A stretch of DNA of 64,000 bases from positions 1 to 64,000 of IMG/VR virus record IMGVR_UViG_3300025073_000817. The stretch is one strand, 5' to 3'. Each line of letters opens with the position of its first letter. Within the stretch, counting starts at the first letter, position 1. The stretch comes from a virus. Both the position numbers and the translations under genes were made by a program. Under the pieces are notes generated by a model. The model saw only the letters and a program-made list of their open reading frames with translations. It was not told the origin of the DNA and searched no databases. Positions 51,478 to 58,741 of the stretch are shown in pieces.

Positions 51478-51753
51478 ACCTCTACACTAAATTCAAAAAC
51501 TTTAGAAAAACCTATCCAATAGGAACGAAACTTGTTCGGTACAATAATATTGGAGATACCCTAACTATTCTTTCTCATATTGCTCCTGATCACTCTAATG
51601 ACTACACCTGCCTTGCACTAGTAAAACTACATGGGATTAGAGTATGCAGCTTCTGAAATGTACCTAGATGTTCTCTATGAGAATCATGCATGTAAAATCA
51701 ATAAAAATGACTCCATATCAATCAAAATTGAAAATAAGTTGGTAGAAAAATGA
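51474..51753 (+). pseudogene. MNxYT-family member interrupted by a frameshift
   Basis: Starts MNLYTKFKNFRKTYPIGTKL at an ATGA junction and stops early at 51656 (60 aa, ending GIRVCSF). In the +1 frame an open stretch beginning near 51631 (MGLEYAASEMYLDVLYENHA) continues to a TGA that overlaps the next ATG, exactly as an intact family gene would. So one net base (+1 or -2) separates two halves of an ~92-aa protein. Decay, sequencing error or programmed frameshift are all possible. Confidence 0.6.
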
Positions 51754-51965
51754 ATAGCTACACCATTCTTAAAGAAGCTAGAAAAGAATTTCCCATGGGA
51801 AGTGTTAATGGTTATATCAAAGTAATCGGGCATTCAATAAGAGAGGGTTTCGAAAATGAAAATGTAGTGAAAATACATTTTAAAATTTTGAGTAATCTAA
51901 GTGATGGCTCAGAACATAGGTTATCTATAGATCTATTTAGAAAAGCATTCAGTTTAACATGTTGA
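51750..51965 (+). CDS. MNxYT-family small protein 14 (71 aa)
   Basis: Starts MNSYTILKEARKEFPMGSVN. Paralogue of the 51,051 member (shared GHSI and LFRKAF). It is the last tightly coupled gene of the first block: 14 nt separate it from the next. Confidence 0.75.
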   Translation: MNSYTILKEARKEFPMGSVNGYIKVIGHSIREGFENENVVKIHFKILSNLSDGSEHRLSIDLFRKAFSLTC

Positions 51966-51979
51966 TGCTGAGGTAGAAT

Positions 51980-52315
51980 ATGAATATCTACACTCTAATG
52001 AAGAGACTTCGTGAAATACTTCCAATCGGAACAATTCTGCATCCAAGAAGACATATAAAATTCTCTATCAATCATTCTGTGATGATTGTAGACTTCTACA
52101 TAATAACTATCCCATTCGTGACTGCAATCACAAGGAGTCTACCCACGCACGATGACTCTTCAGAGCCATTTAATGCAGACTACCTCATAAATCTTCTATG
52201 TTACTATTTTGAAACCCCCGATGATCTAGAACCCTTCATAAAATCCTACCACGTGAGTATAGGATATAATGTTTATGATTCTGTTTCAAGTAGTTATAGT
52301 TCTAAAATCAGATAA
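51980..52315 (+). CDS. MNxYT-family protein 15, longest member (111 aa)
   Basis: Starts MNIYTLMKRLREILPIGTIL with GAGGT upstream. After the family opening it contains hydrophobic strands (SVMIVDFYIITIPFVTAI) and an unusual C-terminus with no acidic tail (DSVSSSYSSKIR). May be fused to or read into unrelated sequence at its end. Terminates the first block. Confidence 0.65.
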   Translation: MNIYTLMKRLREILPIGTILHPRRHIKFSINHSVMIVDFYIITIPFVTAITRSLPTHDDSSEPFNADYLINLLCYYFETPDDLEPFIKSYHVSIGYNVYDSVSSSYSSKIR

Positions 52316-52784
52316 ATTTTTCGAATTTTTTCTACAACATGATCCTTTCTTATCTTCATTTCTAGATTAAAAATGAATTCAAAAATTTAAGAAACAAAAG
52401 TATAAGGTTGGTTATAGCGGGTATACCCTGCTTGTAGTTATACAGTTAATGTAAAGCCTATATTATCTCATAAGGTTTCTTAAGTTTCAAAAATTTCGAT
52501 TAAATCATTTCTTCGATTGAATCATCAAGAGGTTAATACTTCTAAGTTACTAAGAAATCATTTTTCGAACGAATCAACGAGGGGTCAATAGGTAGTATGG
52601 TAGTTCGTAAGTTACTAAGAAATCATTTTTATCGACTAATTCATCGGGTGGTCATAACAAGTAATAGTGCCTTACGCCCAAAATAACATGGGGTAGGGGG
52701 TGATTAGTGAAGTCAAATAACAACATAACAATCTAACTGTGGTGATAACCTAATGTGTGACAATCTAACAATGGAGGTGATAAC
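52316..52784 (+). other. 469-bp non-coding region with an RNA-like fold and direct repeats
   Basis: No supported gene. At 52383-52487 a 13-bp stem (AAATTTAAGAAAC with GTTTCTTAAGTTT, one wobble) encloses GTATAA/TTATAC and a small AGCGGG/CCCTGCT hairpin. At 52502, 52555 and 52620 three imperfect direct repeats begin AAATCATTT followed by TCGA and an AATCA-type core; TTACTAAG precedes the last two. The region separates two small-gene blocks and could be a regulatory leader, an iteron-like site or an RNA. Confidence 0.5.
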
Positions 52785-52961
52785 ATGTGGTGGGATGTAT
52801 TACCGTTCGTGTCGTTAGTGATGTTTCTATTTGCTATGGTGTGGGGTTTGCATGACATCATCAGAGGAAGCAGGGTAATAGGAGGAATTGTGTTGTTCTT
52901 TTCAACCTTTGGTGCGGTTGCTCATATGTGGGCAATCATAATGTTCGTACTAGGGAGGTGA
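52785..52961 (+). CDS. Small membrane protein (58 aa)
   Basis: A perfect GGAGGTGATAAC site precedes the ATG. Starts MWWDVLPFVSLVMFLFAMVW; two membrane helices (about 5-22 and 32-55) are joined by HDIIRGSR. The stop TGA is part of the next GGGAGGTGA ribosome site. Function unknown. Confidence 0.65.
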   Translation: MWWDVLPFVSLVMFLFAMVWGLHDIIRGSRVIGGIVLFFSTFGAVAHMWAIIMFVLGR

Positions 52962-52966
52962 TAAAA

Positions 52967-52990
52967 ATGATTAACAACTCAACAATGTAG
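52967..52990 (+). other. Seven-codon open frame behind a perfect ribosome site (leader peptide or remnant)
   Basis: ATG follows GGGAGGTGATAAAA and encodes MINNSTM then TAG. A similar 13-codon frame MINNIDAQLTRSS lies at 54,077-54,118 in the same context, and both run into the same intergenic repeat. Either they are truncated gene relics or translated leaders. Confidence 0.3.
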
Positions 52991-53044
52991 ATGCCTTAGT
53001 GTTAACTTATCAACATAACAATTTAACAAAAGAAAGGAATAATT

Positions 53045-53200
53045 ATGAGACCAATGTTTGAGTGTGATAGGGGATTCAATATATACCAAACGCTTGAGGG
53101 CTACTTTGTAGTGGCTCTCTATTTGGGTCACATTCAGGTCAGAGGCCCTTGGGATAGGGTTACTCCGGCTATACTGGAGGGGTTGCGCCTGACCGCATAG
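53045..53200 (+). CDS. Small hypothetical protein (51 aa)
   Basis: Starts MRPMFECDRGFNIYQTLEGY with AAAGGA upstream. The centre, FVVALYLGHIQVRGPW, suggests a beta hairpin; ends EGLRLTA. GC-richer than the MNxYT genes. No family recognised. Confidence 0.55.
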   Translation: MRPMFECDRGFNIYQTLEGYFVVALYLGHIQVRGPWDRVTPAILEGLRLTA

Positions 53201-53217
53201 GGAGGGAGGTGACATGT

Positions 53218-53379
53218 ATGGGACGACCGGTGATTGGAAGTATAATGCACCGTGTCAATCCACTTCACATCTATTGTAGAATTATTGACCTTGGTTTCAG
53301 TAAACTCACAGCCAAACGTCTAGCCTCAATTCTAACCTACTTGTCTAATCTTTTAATCTATGGGAGAAAATTAACATGA
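53218..53379 (+). CDS. Small basic hypothetical protein (53 aa)
   Basis: Start MGRPVIGSIMHRVNP chosen at proper spacing from GGGAGGTGAC; an ATG 4 nt earlier opens a shorter alternative frame (20 codons). Basic with a helical C-terminus (SKLTAKRLASILTYLSNLL). The stop overlaps the next ATG. Function unknown. Confidence 0.45.
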   Translation: MGRPVIGSIMHRVNPLHIYCRIIDLGFSKLTAKRLASILTYLSNLLIYGRKLT

Positions 53380-53633
53380 TAGGAAACGAAGGTTTGAGAA
53401 GTGTCTATTTCGGATTCACCGGCAGAATGAAAGCCGGTGATGTTAACAACAAGGGTGCTGTGTCCAGGTCCGTTGGACAGAAGAAACCCAATATCAACAA
53501 TATTGACAAAGGGCTCACTGAGAGCCTGGAGTTGGTGTTGGAGTTGGAGCGCAAGGAAAGGTCGCTCAAGTGCGACATCACACGCATTGGTGATGTGATC
53601 AGGAGAAGGCGCAGGAAGGAGGTGACAGAGTAA
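53376..53633 (+). CDS. Small basic hypothetical protein (85 aa)
   Basis: Starts MIGNEGLRSVYFGFTGRMK at an ATGA junction. The first half is Gly/Asn/Lys-rich; the second half is a charged helix (LELVLELERKERSLK) ending in an Arg-rich stretch (VIRRRRRKEVTE). Could bind nucleic acid; no family recognised. Confidence 0.6.
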   Translation: MIGNEGLRSVYFGFTGRMKAGDVNNKGAVSRSVGQKKPNINNIDKGLTESLELVLELERKERSLKCDITRIGDVIRRRRRKEVTE

Positions 53634-53824
53634 TGACTAAGAAAGAAACATTGGCTATTTTTGAGAAAGCAAGTCAGCTTGTTGATGAACGGCTTGCTAA
53701 AGTTGCTAAGTCAATTAACAGTCATACACTTTATGGTATTCGGGTCACCTGTGAACATGCTATTGGAACTAGAGCAACTAATGTTCAAGTAATCAAAATT
53801 GCTAAGATTCTTGGAATCATTTAA
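53633..53824 (+). CDS. Small hypothetical protein (63 aa)
   Basis: Starts MTKKETLAIFEKASQLVDE; ATG overlaps the preceding stop (TAATG) and the GGAGGTGACAGAG site lies in the upstream gene. Helical N-terminus, then HTLYGIRVTCEHAIGTRATNV. No family recognised. Confidence 0.6.
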   Translation: MTKKETLAIFEKASQLVDERLAKVAKSINSHTLYGIRVTCEHAIGTRATNVQVIKIAKILGII

Positions 53825-53897
53825 TTAACTATTACTAACTTGTAGATGCACTATTAACTAGATAATCATAACCTTTAACAAAGAATAGGAGAATATT

Positions 53898-54071
53898 ATG
53901 AAAAAGAGATTATTTTGGGTATGGCGTGATACGTTAGGCTGGTTTGGATGCTCAGGTGAAGGGCCACAGAGGACGGCCTTTGGAGTGCCAGTGGTTGTGA
54001 GGATTGAAGGGGAAGTTGTGCATTTCGGGTTCCGTTCTTATGAGGACTGGCAAAGAGCCGAAGGGAGGTGA
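53898..54071 (+). CDS. Small hypothetical protein (57 aa)
   Basis: Starts MKKRLFWVWRDTLGWFGCSG with TAGGAG upstream. Aromatic-rich, with a strand pair (FGVPVVVRIEGEVVHFGF). The last codons and stop form the next GGGAGGTGA ribosome site, so the C-terminal Gly-Arg is dictated by that site. Function unknown. Confidence 0.6.
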   Translation: MKKRLFWVWRDTLGWFGCSGEGPQRTAFGVPVVVRIEGEVVHFGFRSYEDWQRAEGR

Positions 54072-54076
54072 CAAAC

Positions 54077-54118
54077 ATGATAAACAATATAGATGCTCAA
54101 TTAACCAGATCATCATAA
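54077..54118 (+). other. Thirteen-codon open frame behind a perfect ribosome site
   Basis: MINNIDAQLTRSS follows GGGAGGTGACAAAC. It resembles the short frame at 52,967 and overlaps the third copy of an intergenic repeat (GATGC..TTAAC..ATCATAAC). Relic or leader peptide. Confidence 0.3.
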
Positions 54119-54144
54119 CCCTTTTGAAAGATAGGAGATATGAT

Positions 54145-54288
54145 ATGAAGAGTATGGCAGTGTTCTTTTGTGTTTGCGGGTGTGTTTTCATTCTTTGCAG
54201 GATTATTTACAGAATGATTAAGATTTTCCCTGTGGCTGTGTACTTCACTGTCAAGGCTTTTTTGAAAGATGCCAACCTTGATTATTAG
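54145..54288 (+). CDS. Small Cys-rich membrane protein (47 aa)
   Basis: Starts MKSMAVFFCVCGCVFILCRI with TAGGAG upstream. One membrane helix with four cysteines, then a basic amphipathic part (YRMIKIFPVAVYFTVKAFL). A longer in-frame reading from 54004 is not preceded by a ribosome site and overlaps the upstream gene. Function unknown. Confidence 0.55.
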   Translation: MKSMAVFFCVCGCVFILCRIIYRMIKIFPVAVYFTVKAFLKDANLDY

Positions 54289-54297
54289 GAGGGTGAA

Positions 54298-54513
54298 ATG
54301 AACTTGTATACATTAAGCCGATTAAAAAGAGGAGATTTTGTTCAATTAACAGATTTAATTGAACAAAAAGAATCACCTGACTATCAAGCGCCAGAAGTGG
54401 CAAAGGTTCTTTCAAATGATTTTGTAAAAAAGTTCATTTCATTTGAAACTAAGAGCCTGGTGGTGAGGTATAAATATAATTCACTTAGAAAAGAATTTAT
54501 TATCAAAAGGTGA
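54298..54513 (+). CDS. MNxYT-family small protein (71 aa)
   Basis: Starts MNLYTLSRLKRGDFVQLTD behind its own strong AGGAGGGTGAA site, unlike the coupled members of the first block. Contains the KRGD turn and strands SLVVRYKYNS; ends RKEFIIKR (basic rather than acidic). Confidence 0.75.
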   Translation: MNLYTLSRLKRGDFVQLTDLIEQKESPDYQAPEVAKVLSNDFVKKFISFETKSLVVRYKYNSLRKEFIIKR

Positions 54514-54521
54514 GGTGACAA

Positions 54522-54737
54522 ATGAAGGTTGTGAAAGTTATTGATTCAACAGAACTGAGAGGGGATTCTGGGCGTGTCTACTTTGCTCAGATCACGGTAG
54601 GATTTGCCGTATTCTACTCAGACATTGATCCTACAAAGTTGGAAAACCTCTGCAATCATAGATGGTCATTGTTCAGGACTTATGACAAAGGAATCGCTTC
54701 CAATATCTTTGATGCTTGGAAGTCAAACAAGATCTAG
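54522..54737 (+). CDS. Small hypothetical protein (71 aa)
   Basis: Starts MKVVKVIDSTELRGDSGRV behind GGTGAGGTGACAA. Alpha/beta (VYFAQITVGFAVFYSDID, then ENLCNHRWSLFRTYDKG). Not a member of the MNxYT family. Function unknown. Confidence 0.65.
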   Translation: MKVVKVIDSTELRGDSGRVYFAQITVGFAVFYSDIDPTKLENLCNHRWSLFRTYDKGIASNIFDAWKSNKI

Positions 54738-54753
54738 TTGAAGGAGGTGATAT

Positions 54754-54888
54754 ATGTGGAATAATCAGCAAGTAACTATTCGAGGTCCACCCATGCGGAA
54801 CGGAGTATTCTATTATCCTGTAACTCAATTAATTGATAACCAAACAATCTTAATGTGGATGGTTAATTCTGGTATAAATCTTTCATAA
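54754..54888 (+). CDS. Small hypothetical protein (44 aa)
   Basis: AAGGAGGTGATAT precedes the ATG. Starts MWNNQQVTIRGPPMRNGVFY; the IRGPP motif also occurs in the 12-codon frame at 55,985 (CIRGPP), suggesting a duplicated and degraded relative. Ends WMVNSGINLS. Function unknown. Confidence 0.55.
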   Translation: MWNNQQVTIRGPPMRNGVFYYPVTQLIDNQTILMWMVNSGINLS

Positions 54889-54900
54889 AGGAGAAATACA

Positions 54901-55188
54901 ATGGGAAATTTGACGTTTGGTCGTTCGGATGGTAGTGACCTTCGCGTTGGTCAGATTCGCATGGCACATCTTAGCCACAGAGTGGATGAGGAAGCCCTTC
55001 GTACTGGAAGGGGTGCTGTTAAGGTAGAGGTGATGAGAATCGTCGGAACTATGGTGACGGTGAAGATCGTCAAGACCGGAACCATCATTCGGATCGACAA
55101 GAGAGGATTCAGGCCGATGGCTGAAAAGAAAGCCATGGAATTGAAGGTAAACGAACTGGTTAGCAAATTCAATGGCGCAAGAGCTTGA
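54901..55188 (+). CDS. Small hypothetical protein (95 aa)
   Basis: AAAGGAG precedes the ATG. Starts MGNLTFGRSDGSDLRVGQ; the middle is a clear strand series (AVKVEVMRIVGTMVTVKIVKT, IIRIDKRGF) and the end is helical. GC-richer than neighbours. No family recognised; the small barrel-like core could bind nucleic acid or protein. Confidence 0.65.
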   Translation: MGNLTFGRSDGSDLRVGQIRMAHLSHRVDEEALRTGRGAVKVEVMRIVGTMVTVKIVKTGTIIRIDKRGFRPMAEKKAMELKVNELVSKFNGARA

Positions 55189-55367
55189 ACATTAAGTTCT
55201 TCGAGTATGACAATGTAACCAAGTTAACTAAAATCATAAAATACCCGAATGTGATTTATAAGAATGGGAAACGCTGGACACTTGCAATTCACAGCACAAT
55301 CTTAGATAGGAAGAGTTCATTTCATATGGTAATTGGTAAACTAAGATATATGACTTCTAGGAGGTGA
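55185..55367 (+). CDS. Small hypothetical protein (60 aa), TTG start
   Basis: TTG overlaps the preceding stop. Starts MNIKFFEYDNVTKLTKIIKY; ends YMTSRR, the last two codons and stop being the next AGGAGGTGA ribosome site. Vaguely MN-like but lacks the YT motif. Function unknown. Confidence 0.5.
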   Translation: MNIKFFEYDNVTKLTKIIKYPNVIYKNGKRWTLAIHSTILDRKSSFHMVIGKLRYMTSRR

Positions 55368-55370
55368 CAG

Positions 55371-55613
55371 ATGAACCTCTATTCACTACAAAAACTTAAG
55401 AAAGCAAACATCGTAAAGGTAACTGATGAACTTAATGATTTCAATGGAGATCCATATACTCACTCAATTGTGTATGTAGTTGTAAATAATGATCCTAAAA
55501 ATAAAAATATAACATTAGCTACTAATATTTACGATAAAGAGACAAGAACAACATTTGATTATAAAATATTCACTAACTATCCTAAAACCACACTTACTAA
55601 ACTTACTAACTAG
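55371..55613 (+). CDS. MNxYT-family small protein (80 aa)
   Basis: AGGAGGTGACAG precedes the ATG. Starts MNLYSLQKLKKANIVKVTD; the usual Gly of the turn is replaced by Asn. Strands HSIVYVVVNNDPKNKNITLA; Thr/Lys-rich end without the acidic tail. Confidence 0.7.
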   Translation: MNLYSLQKLKKANIVKVTDELNDFNGDPYTHSIVYVVVNNDPKNKNITLATNIYDKETRTTFDYKIFTNYPKTTLTKLTN

Positions 55614-55623
55614 GAGGTGACAA

Positions 55624-55971
55624 ATGAATAAATATACAAGCAAGGAGTTAATGAAAGAATTAAAAGGTAAACTTAGATTTGGAACAATTGTGAGGCTGAC
55701 CCAAACGTATGGGCGATTATCCAAAGATGATTTATTAGATGTTAAAAAAGTATATGAATCTAGATCACACAGGGGTGTTGATTCTAAGTTACTTCAAATA
55801 GATCCAATTGATGGTGGTTTTTACGATGAGGAAGTTAATATTAATGATGTAGAGATTGTAATGGATGCACCTAAAATCAAATGTCCAAACTGCAATCATG
55901 TATTTCACTTTGATATTTATAAATATGAAAAACTATTAGAAAAATTTATGAAAAAACTTAGAGGCTGGTAA
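55624..55971 (+). CDS. MNxYT-family protein with C-terminal zinc-ribbon-like extension (115 aa)
   Basis: AGGAGGTGACAA precedes the ATG. Starts MNKYTSKELMKELKGKLRFG; family core to about residue 85 (VNINDVEIVM is the typical end of other members). It then extends with IKCPNCNHVFHFDIY, a CxxC and H.FH metal-binding-like knuckle, and a basic helix. Shows the family can acquire accessory domains. Confidence 0.7.
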   Translation: MNKYTSKELMKELKGKLRFGTIVRLTQTYGRLSKDDLLDVKKVYESRSHRGVDSKLLQIDPIDGGFYDEEVNINDVEIVMDAPKIKCPNCNHVFHFDIYKYEKLLEKFMKKLRGW

Positions 55972-55984
55972 GGAGATGACAACC

Positions 55985-56023
55985 ATGCAATGCATTAGAG
56001 GCCCGCCTTTTAGTGCCAGATAA
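55985..56023 (+). other. Twelve-codon open frame behind a ribosome site (remnant)
   Basis: MQCIRGPPFSAR follows AAGGAGATGACAACC. The IRGPP string matches the start of the 44-aa protein at 54,754. Probably a truncated copy. Confidence 0.3.
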
Positions 56024-56037
56024 CTGTATTTTTAACC

Positions 56038-56067
56038 TTGCAATTAACATTTAGCCTATGGTATAGT
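56038..56067 (+). promoter_or_regulatory. Promoter for the metallopeptidase-VWA / MoxR operon
   Basis: TTGCAA (56038-56043), 18-nt spacer, TATAGT (56062-56067), 25 nt before an AGGAGG ribosome site and the gene start at 56092. Confidence 0.6.
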
Positions 56068-56091
56068 AAACCATTAACTTAGGAGGGTATT

Positions 56092-57228
56092 ATGGACAAG
56101 AAAACAAAGGCAATGATTGCTCTGAGGGCATCTATTGCTGATCAATGGGAGCCATTCTACACATGCGCTTTAGGTTCGGCGTGTGATGTAGATTGGGCAA
56201 GGCTTTCAGGAGCCTATGCTTGTGTCTATCATAAAGGAAATGGTAGATTTCAAATCTTTGTCAATGAGGACATGGTAGATGAACCACTAGATGTCCTCCA
56301 GTATGAAGTCAAACATGAACTATGGCATGTACTGTTGGGGCATCTAACTAACAGATTCCATTCTGTTCTGTTTGCTGATAGTGAAAGGGCAAATGTTGCA
56401 CAAGACATAGCCCTGAATTGTTGTATTCAAATTCCAGATAAAATAGCAAAGGAAAGACAAACAGCAGAAGTATGGAAAGTAGATCCAGATAAAACAACAG
56501 AGTTCTACTATCATGCACTAGAAGGAAATACAAAACTTCCTAATCTTAAAGAAATAACATTAGAAGAACTAATGCAAATGATTAAAAATGGCGAAAAAGT
56601 AAACTTTAAATTCATTGATACCATCAAAGGCAAACCTCTTGAAGAACACGAAATGCAAGAGGTGATGAATAGGATCGGCCAGTTGGCAGGAGCAATGCCT
56701 GGTGATTTATTGAGGGCATTGAATCGTGAACGTGGTATCAACTTCCAAATGATGGAAAAGATGATGCGTAACATGGTTGATCCTGATGGCAACAAAGGGA
56801 TCAAGAAAACATGGGCGTATGCTAATCGTAGAAATCCAACATTTAGAGGCAAAGTAAGGAGAATGATGGCCAGGATCTTCCTTATCCTGGATTCATCAGG
56901 ATCAATTACACAGCAACAACTCAACGTATTTGCTGGAACTTTGCACAGTCTGTCTGAATACTGCAAAATATTTGTGGCAGTAACGGATGCTCAGGTGCAT
57001 GAAAAATTCTGGTTCAAAGGTCACTTGTCTAAGGTGACGGGAGGAGGTGGCACGGTATTTCACGACGCATTCAAATTAGCAGAGGAAATGAGGTTTACTA
57101 ACATTGCAATTCTAACAGACGGGTATTGCGACTACCCGGACAAGACCACGGCAAAGCAGGTCTTGTGGGGCATTATTGAGAACAAAGAATTCAAGCCGAA
57201 GTTCGGCAATGTCATTCACCTTAAATAA
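56092..57228 (+). CDS. Metallopeptidase-like (DUF2201) plus von Willebrand A domain protein (378 aa)
   Basis: Residues 1-160 resemble the DUF2201 putative metallopeptidase domain, with HELWHVLLGH (75-84) as an HExxH zinc motif in a long helix (DVLQYEVKHELWH). Residues of about 255-375 are a VWA domain with the MIDAS-like DSSGS (267-271), a later Thr/Gly-rich GGGGT loop and an ILTDGYCD strand. This two-part arrangement is normally encoded next to a MoxR ATPase, and here the next gene is one. May deliver substrates to the ATPase as an adaptor; whether the protease site is active is unknown. Confidence 0.8.
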   Translation: MDKKTKAMIALRASIADQWEPFYTCALGSACDVDWARLSGAYACVYHKGNGRFQIFVNEDMVDEPLDVLQYEVKHELWHVLLGHLTNRFHSVLFADSERANVAQDIALNCCIQIPDKIAKERQTAEVWKVDPDKTTEFYYHALEGNTKLPNLKEITLEELMQMIKNGEKVNFKFIDTIKGKPLEEHEMQEVMNRIGQLAGAMPGDLLRALNRERGINFQMMEKMMRNMVDPDGNKGIKKTWAYANRRNPTFRGKVRRMMARIFLILDSSGSITQQQLNVFAGTLHSLSEYCKIFVAVTDAQVHEKFWFKGHLSKVTGGGGTVFHDAFKLAEEMRFTNIAILTDGYCDYPDKTTAKQVLWGIIENKEFKPKFGNVIHLK

Positions 57229-57246
57229 GAAAGGGAGGAAATGATT

Positions 57247-58254
57247 ATGGAACTTTACAAGAGTTTGGTTACGGTAAAGGAAATGGTGAAGGCAATGGAC
57301 ATGTGTGCCAATGCTGGTATGACTCCAGTATTTGAGGGAGAGTCAGGCATTGGTAAGACTCAACAGATCAGGGCTTATGCTAATGATCGAAAGATGGATC
57401 TGGTTGAGTTGAATTGTGCAACTCTATTTGTGGAAGATTTTGGCGCAATCAGAGATGATGGCAACTTTGTAAAGTTCAGGCTGAATGCTATCTTTGATAT
57501 CAAGAGGCCAACTGTGGTGTTCTATGATGAATTCAGCAGAGCCCGTGGGGATTTACGTAACGCATTAATGAGTGCCATAAACGAGAACATGATTTATGGT
57601 ACAAAGCTCAGTGGCAAAATCCAGAATGTTGTTGCAATGAACCCTCCAACTCAGGACTATGGTGACACTGATGATCCGTTTGTGGATCTAGCAACCACAC
57701 GGAGATACTCGATATTCAGTGTCATTCACAAGGCACAGGACTGGCTTGATTGGGCAGTTGAAAACAAGGTACATGAACAAGTAATCAGATTCATAAGGAA
57801 AAACGAAGTGATGTTGGTGTACGGGCAAGCGTGCCCAAGACAATGGGTTAAGATGAGTAACGTCTTAAAGATTGATGGAATTGAGGGTGTTAGGATGGTT
57901 GCTAATGGTTGTTTGGGCATAGCAGCACGGCATTTTATCGAACACCTCATGGAGAGGAAGGTGATAACAGTCGATGATGTGTTAAAGAGGTACGCCGGGG
58001 TAAGGGATGAAGTAATTAAGGATAAGCAGCTTCAACTGGCTCTTGGTTCTGAAATTGCAGCCAAGAGGTTGGAGAAAACGTACAAAACAAACTATCTGGC
58101 ATTCATCATGGACCTGTCTGAAGAGATCAGATATCAGGTTGTTAAGTTAATTGTGGAACAGAAAACAGATGAGGAAGAAAGGGACATGGTGTATGGATGG
58201 CATGACAGCAATGCTGCTTTGAAAGAGTTCATGGAAAAACAATCAGATTATTAA
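57247..58254 (+). CDS. MoxR-like AAA+ ATPase (335 aa)
   Basis: Start MELYKSLVTVKEMVKAMD chosen for spacing to GGGAGG (an ATG two codons earlier is too close). Walker A is GESGIGKT (31-38), Walker B VVFYDEF (90-96), a sensor-1-like VVAMNPP lies near 122-128, and an arginine-finger region TTRRYSIF follows near 144-151. The MoxR group forms hexamers that act with VWA partners in maturation or remodelling of protein complexes. Encoded 18 bp after the VWA gene in one transcript; strand, spacing and family pairing support a functional unit. Confidence 0.85.
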   Translation: MELYKSLVTVKEMVKAMDMCANAGMTPVFEGESGIGKTQQIRAYANDRKMDLVELNCATLFVEDFGAIRDDGNFVKFRLNAIFDIKRPTVVFYDEFSRARGDLRNALMSAINENMIYGTKLSGKIQNVVAMNPPTQDYGDTDDPFVDLATTRRYSIFSVIHKAQDWLDWAVENKVHEQVIRFIRKNEVMLVYGQACPRQWVKMSNVLKIDGIEGVRMVANGCLGIAARHFIEHLMERKVITVDDVLKRYAGVRDEVIKDKQLQLALGSEIAAKRLEKTYKTNYLAFIMDLSEEIRYQVVKLIVEQKTDEEERDMVYGWHDSNAALKEFMEKQSDY

Positions 58255-58263
58255 CATATAACC

Positions 58264-58282
58264 GAGGGGCTTTCACCCCCTC
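58264..58282 (+). repeat. Hairpin between the ATPase gene and the next MNxYT gene
   Basis: GAGGGG (58264-58269) pairs with CCCCTC (58277-58282). It is followed by no T run but directly by a GGAGGTGATAA ribosome site, so it may insulate or attenuate rather than terminate. Confidence 0.4.
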
Positions 58283-58301
58283 AAGATTGGAGGTGATAAA
58301 T

Positions 58302-58523
58302 TTGAACCAGTATACCTTTAACAAAGAATTTAAAGTAGGAACTAGAATCTATCATCAAAATCATGGAGAAGTTTTTATATCTGAAATCCTATATTCACAC
58401 TTTAACAATAACATAGTATTTGGGCTAAAGTTAAATAGCCTAATAAATGGTAAACGAGTAATGTTAAGGACTCTTAGAAAATTTTCAGAAGAATATAACA
58501 ATGGGGATTTCTATAAATTATGA
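58302..58523 (+). CDS. MNxYT-family small protein, TTG start (73 aa)
   Basis: TTG at 58302 follows GGAGGTGATAAAT with good spacing and restores the family opening MNQYTFNKEFKVGTRIYHQN. Strands EVFISEILYS and NNNIVFGLKL follow; ends EEYNNGDFYKL. Overlaps the next gene by ATGA. Confidence 0.7.
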   Translation: MNQYTFNKEFKVGTRIYHQNHGEVFISEILYSHFNNNIVFGLKLNSLINGKRVMLRTLRKFSEEYNNGDFYKL

Positions 58524-58741
58524 ACATGTATACACTGAAAAAAGAATATCCGATTGGAACCATATTTAGCTCACATCTTTTTAACAAATTAACCATAACT
58601 AATTACACCTATAGTGACCAATTAAAAACCATTTTAGTCCACATATCTTTAGATAATGGTGAACGTTATGGGCATTATGAACTTAATCACTTTCTTCATA
58701 ATATTGGTAAAATATGGGATAAAGGAGAAAGAAAATGGTAG
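58520..58741 (+). CDS. MNxYT-family small protein (73 aa)
   Basis: Starts MNMYTLKKEYPIGTIFSSH at an ATGA junction. Strands KLTITNYTYS and KTILVHISLDNG; basic end (WDKGERKW) that carries the next gene's GGAG site. Confidence 0.75.
   Translation: MNMYTLKKEYPIGTIFSSHLFNKLTITNYTYSDQLKTILVHISLDNGERYGHYELNHFLHNIGKIWDKGERKW

Noticed and set aside
52500-52680. CRISPR-like repeats
   Set aside because: Only three imperfect copies with uneven spacing and no unique spacers of constant length.
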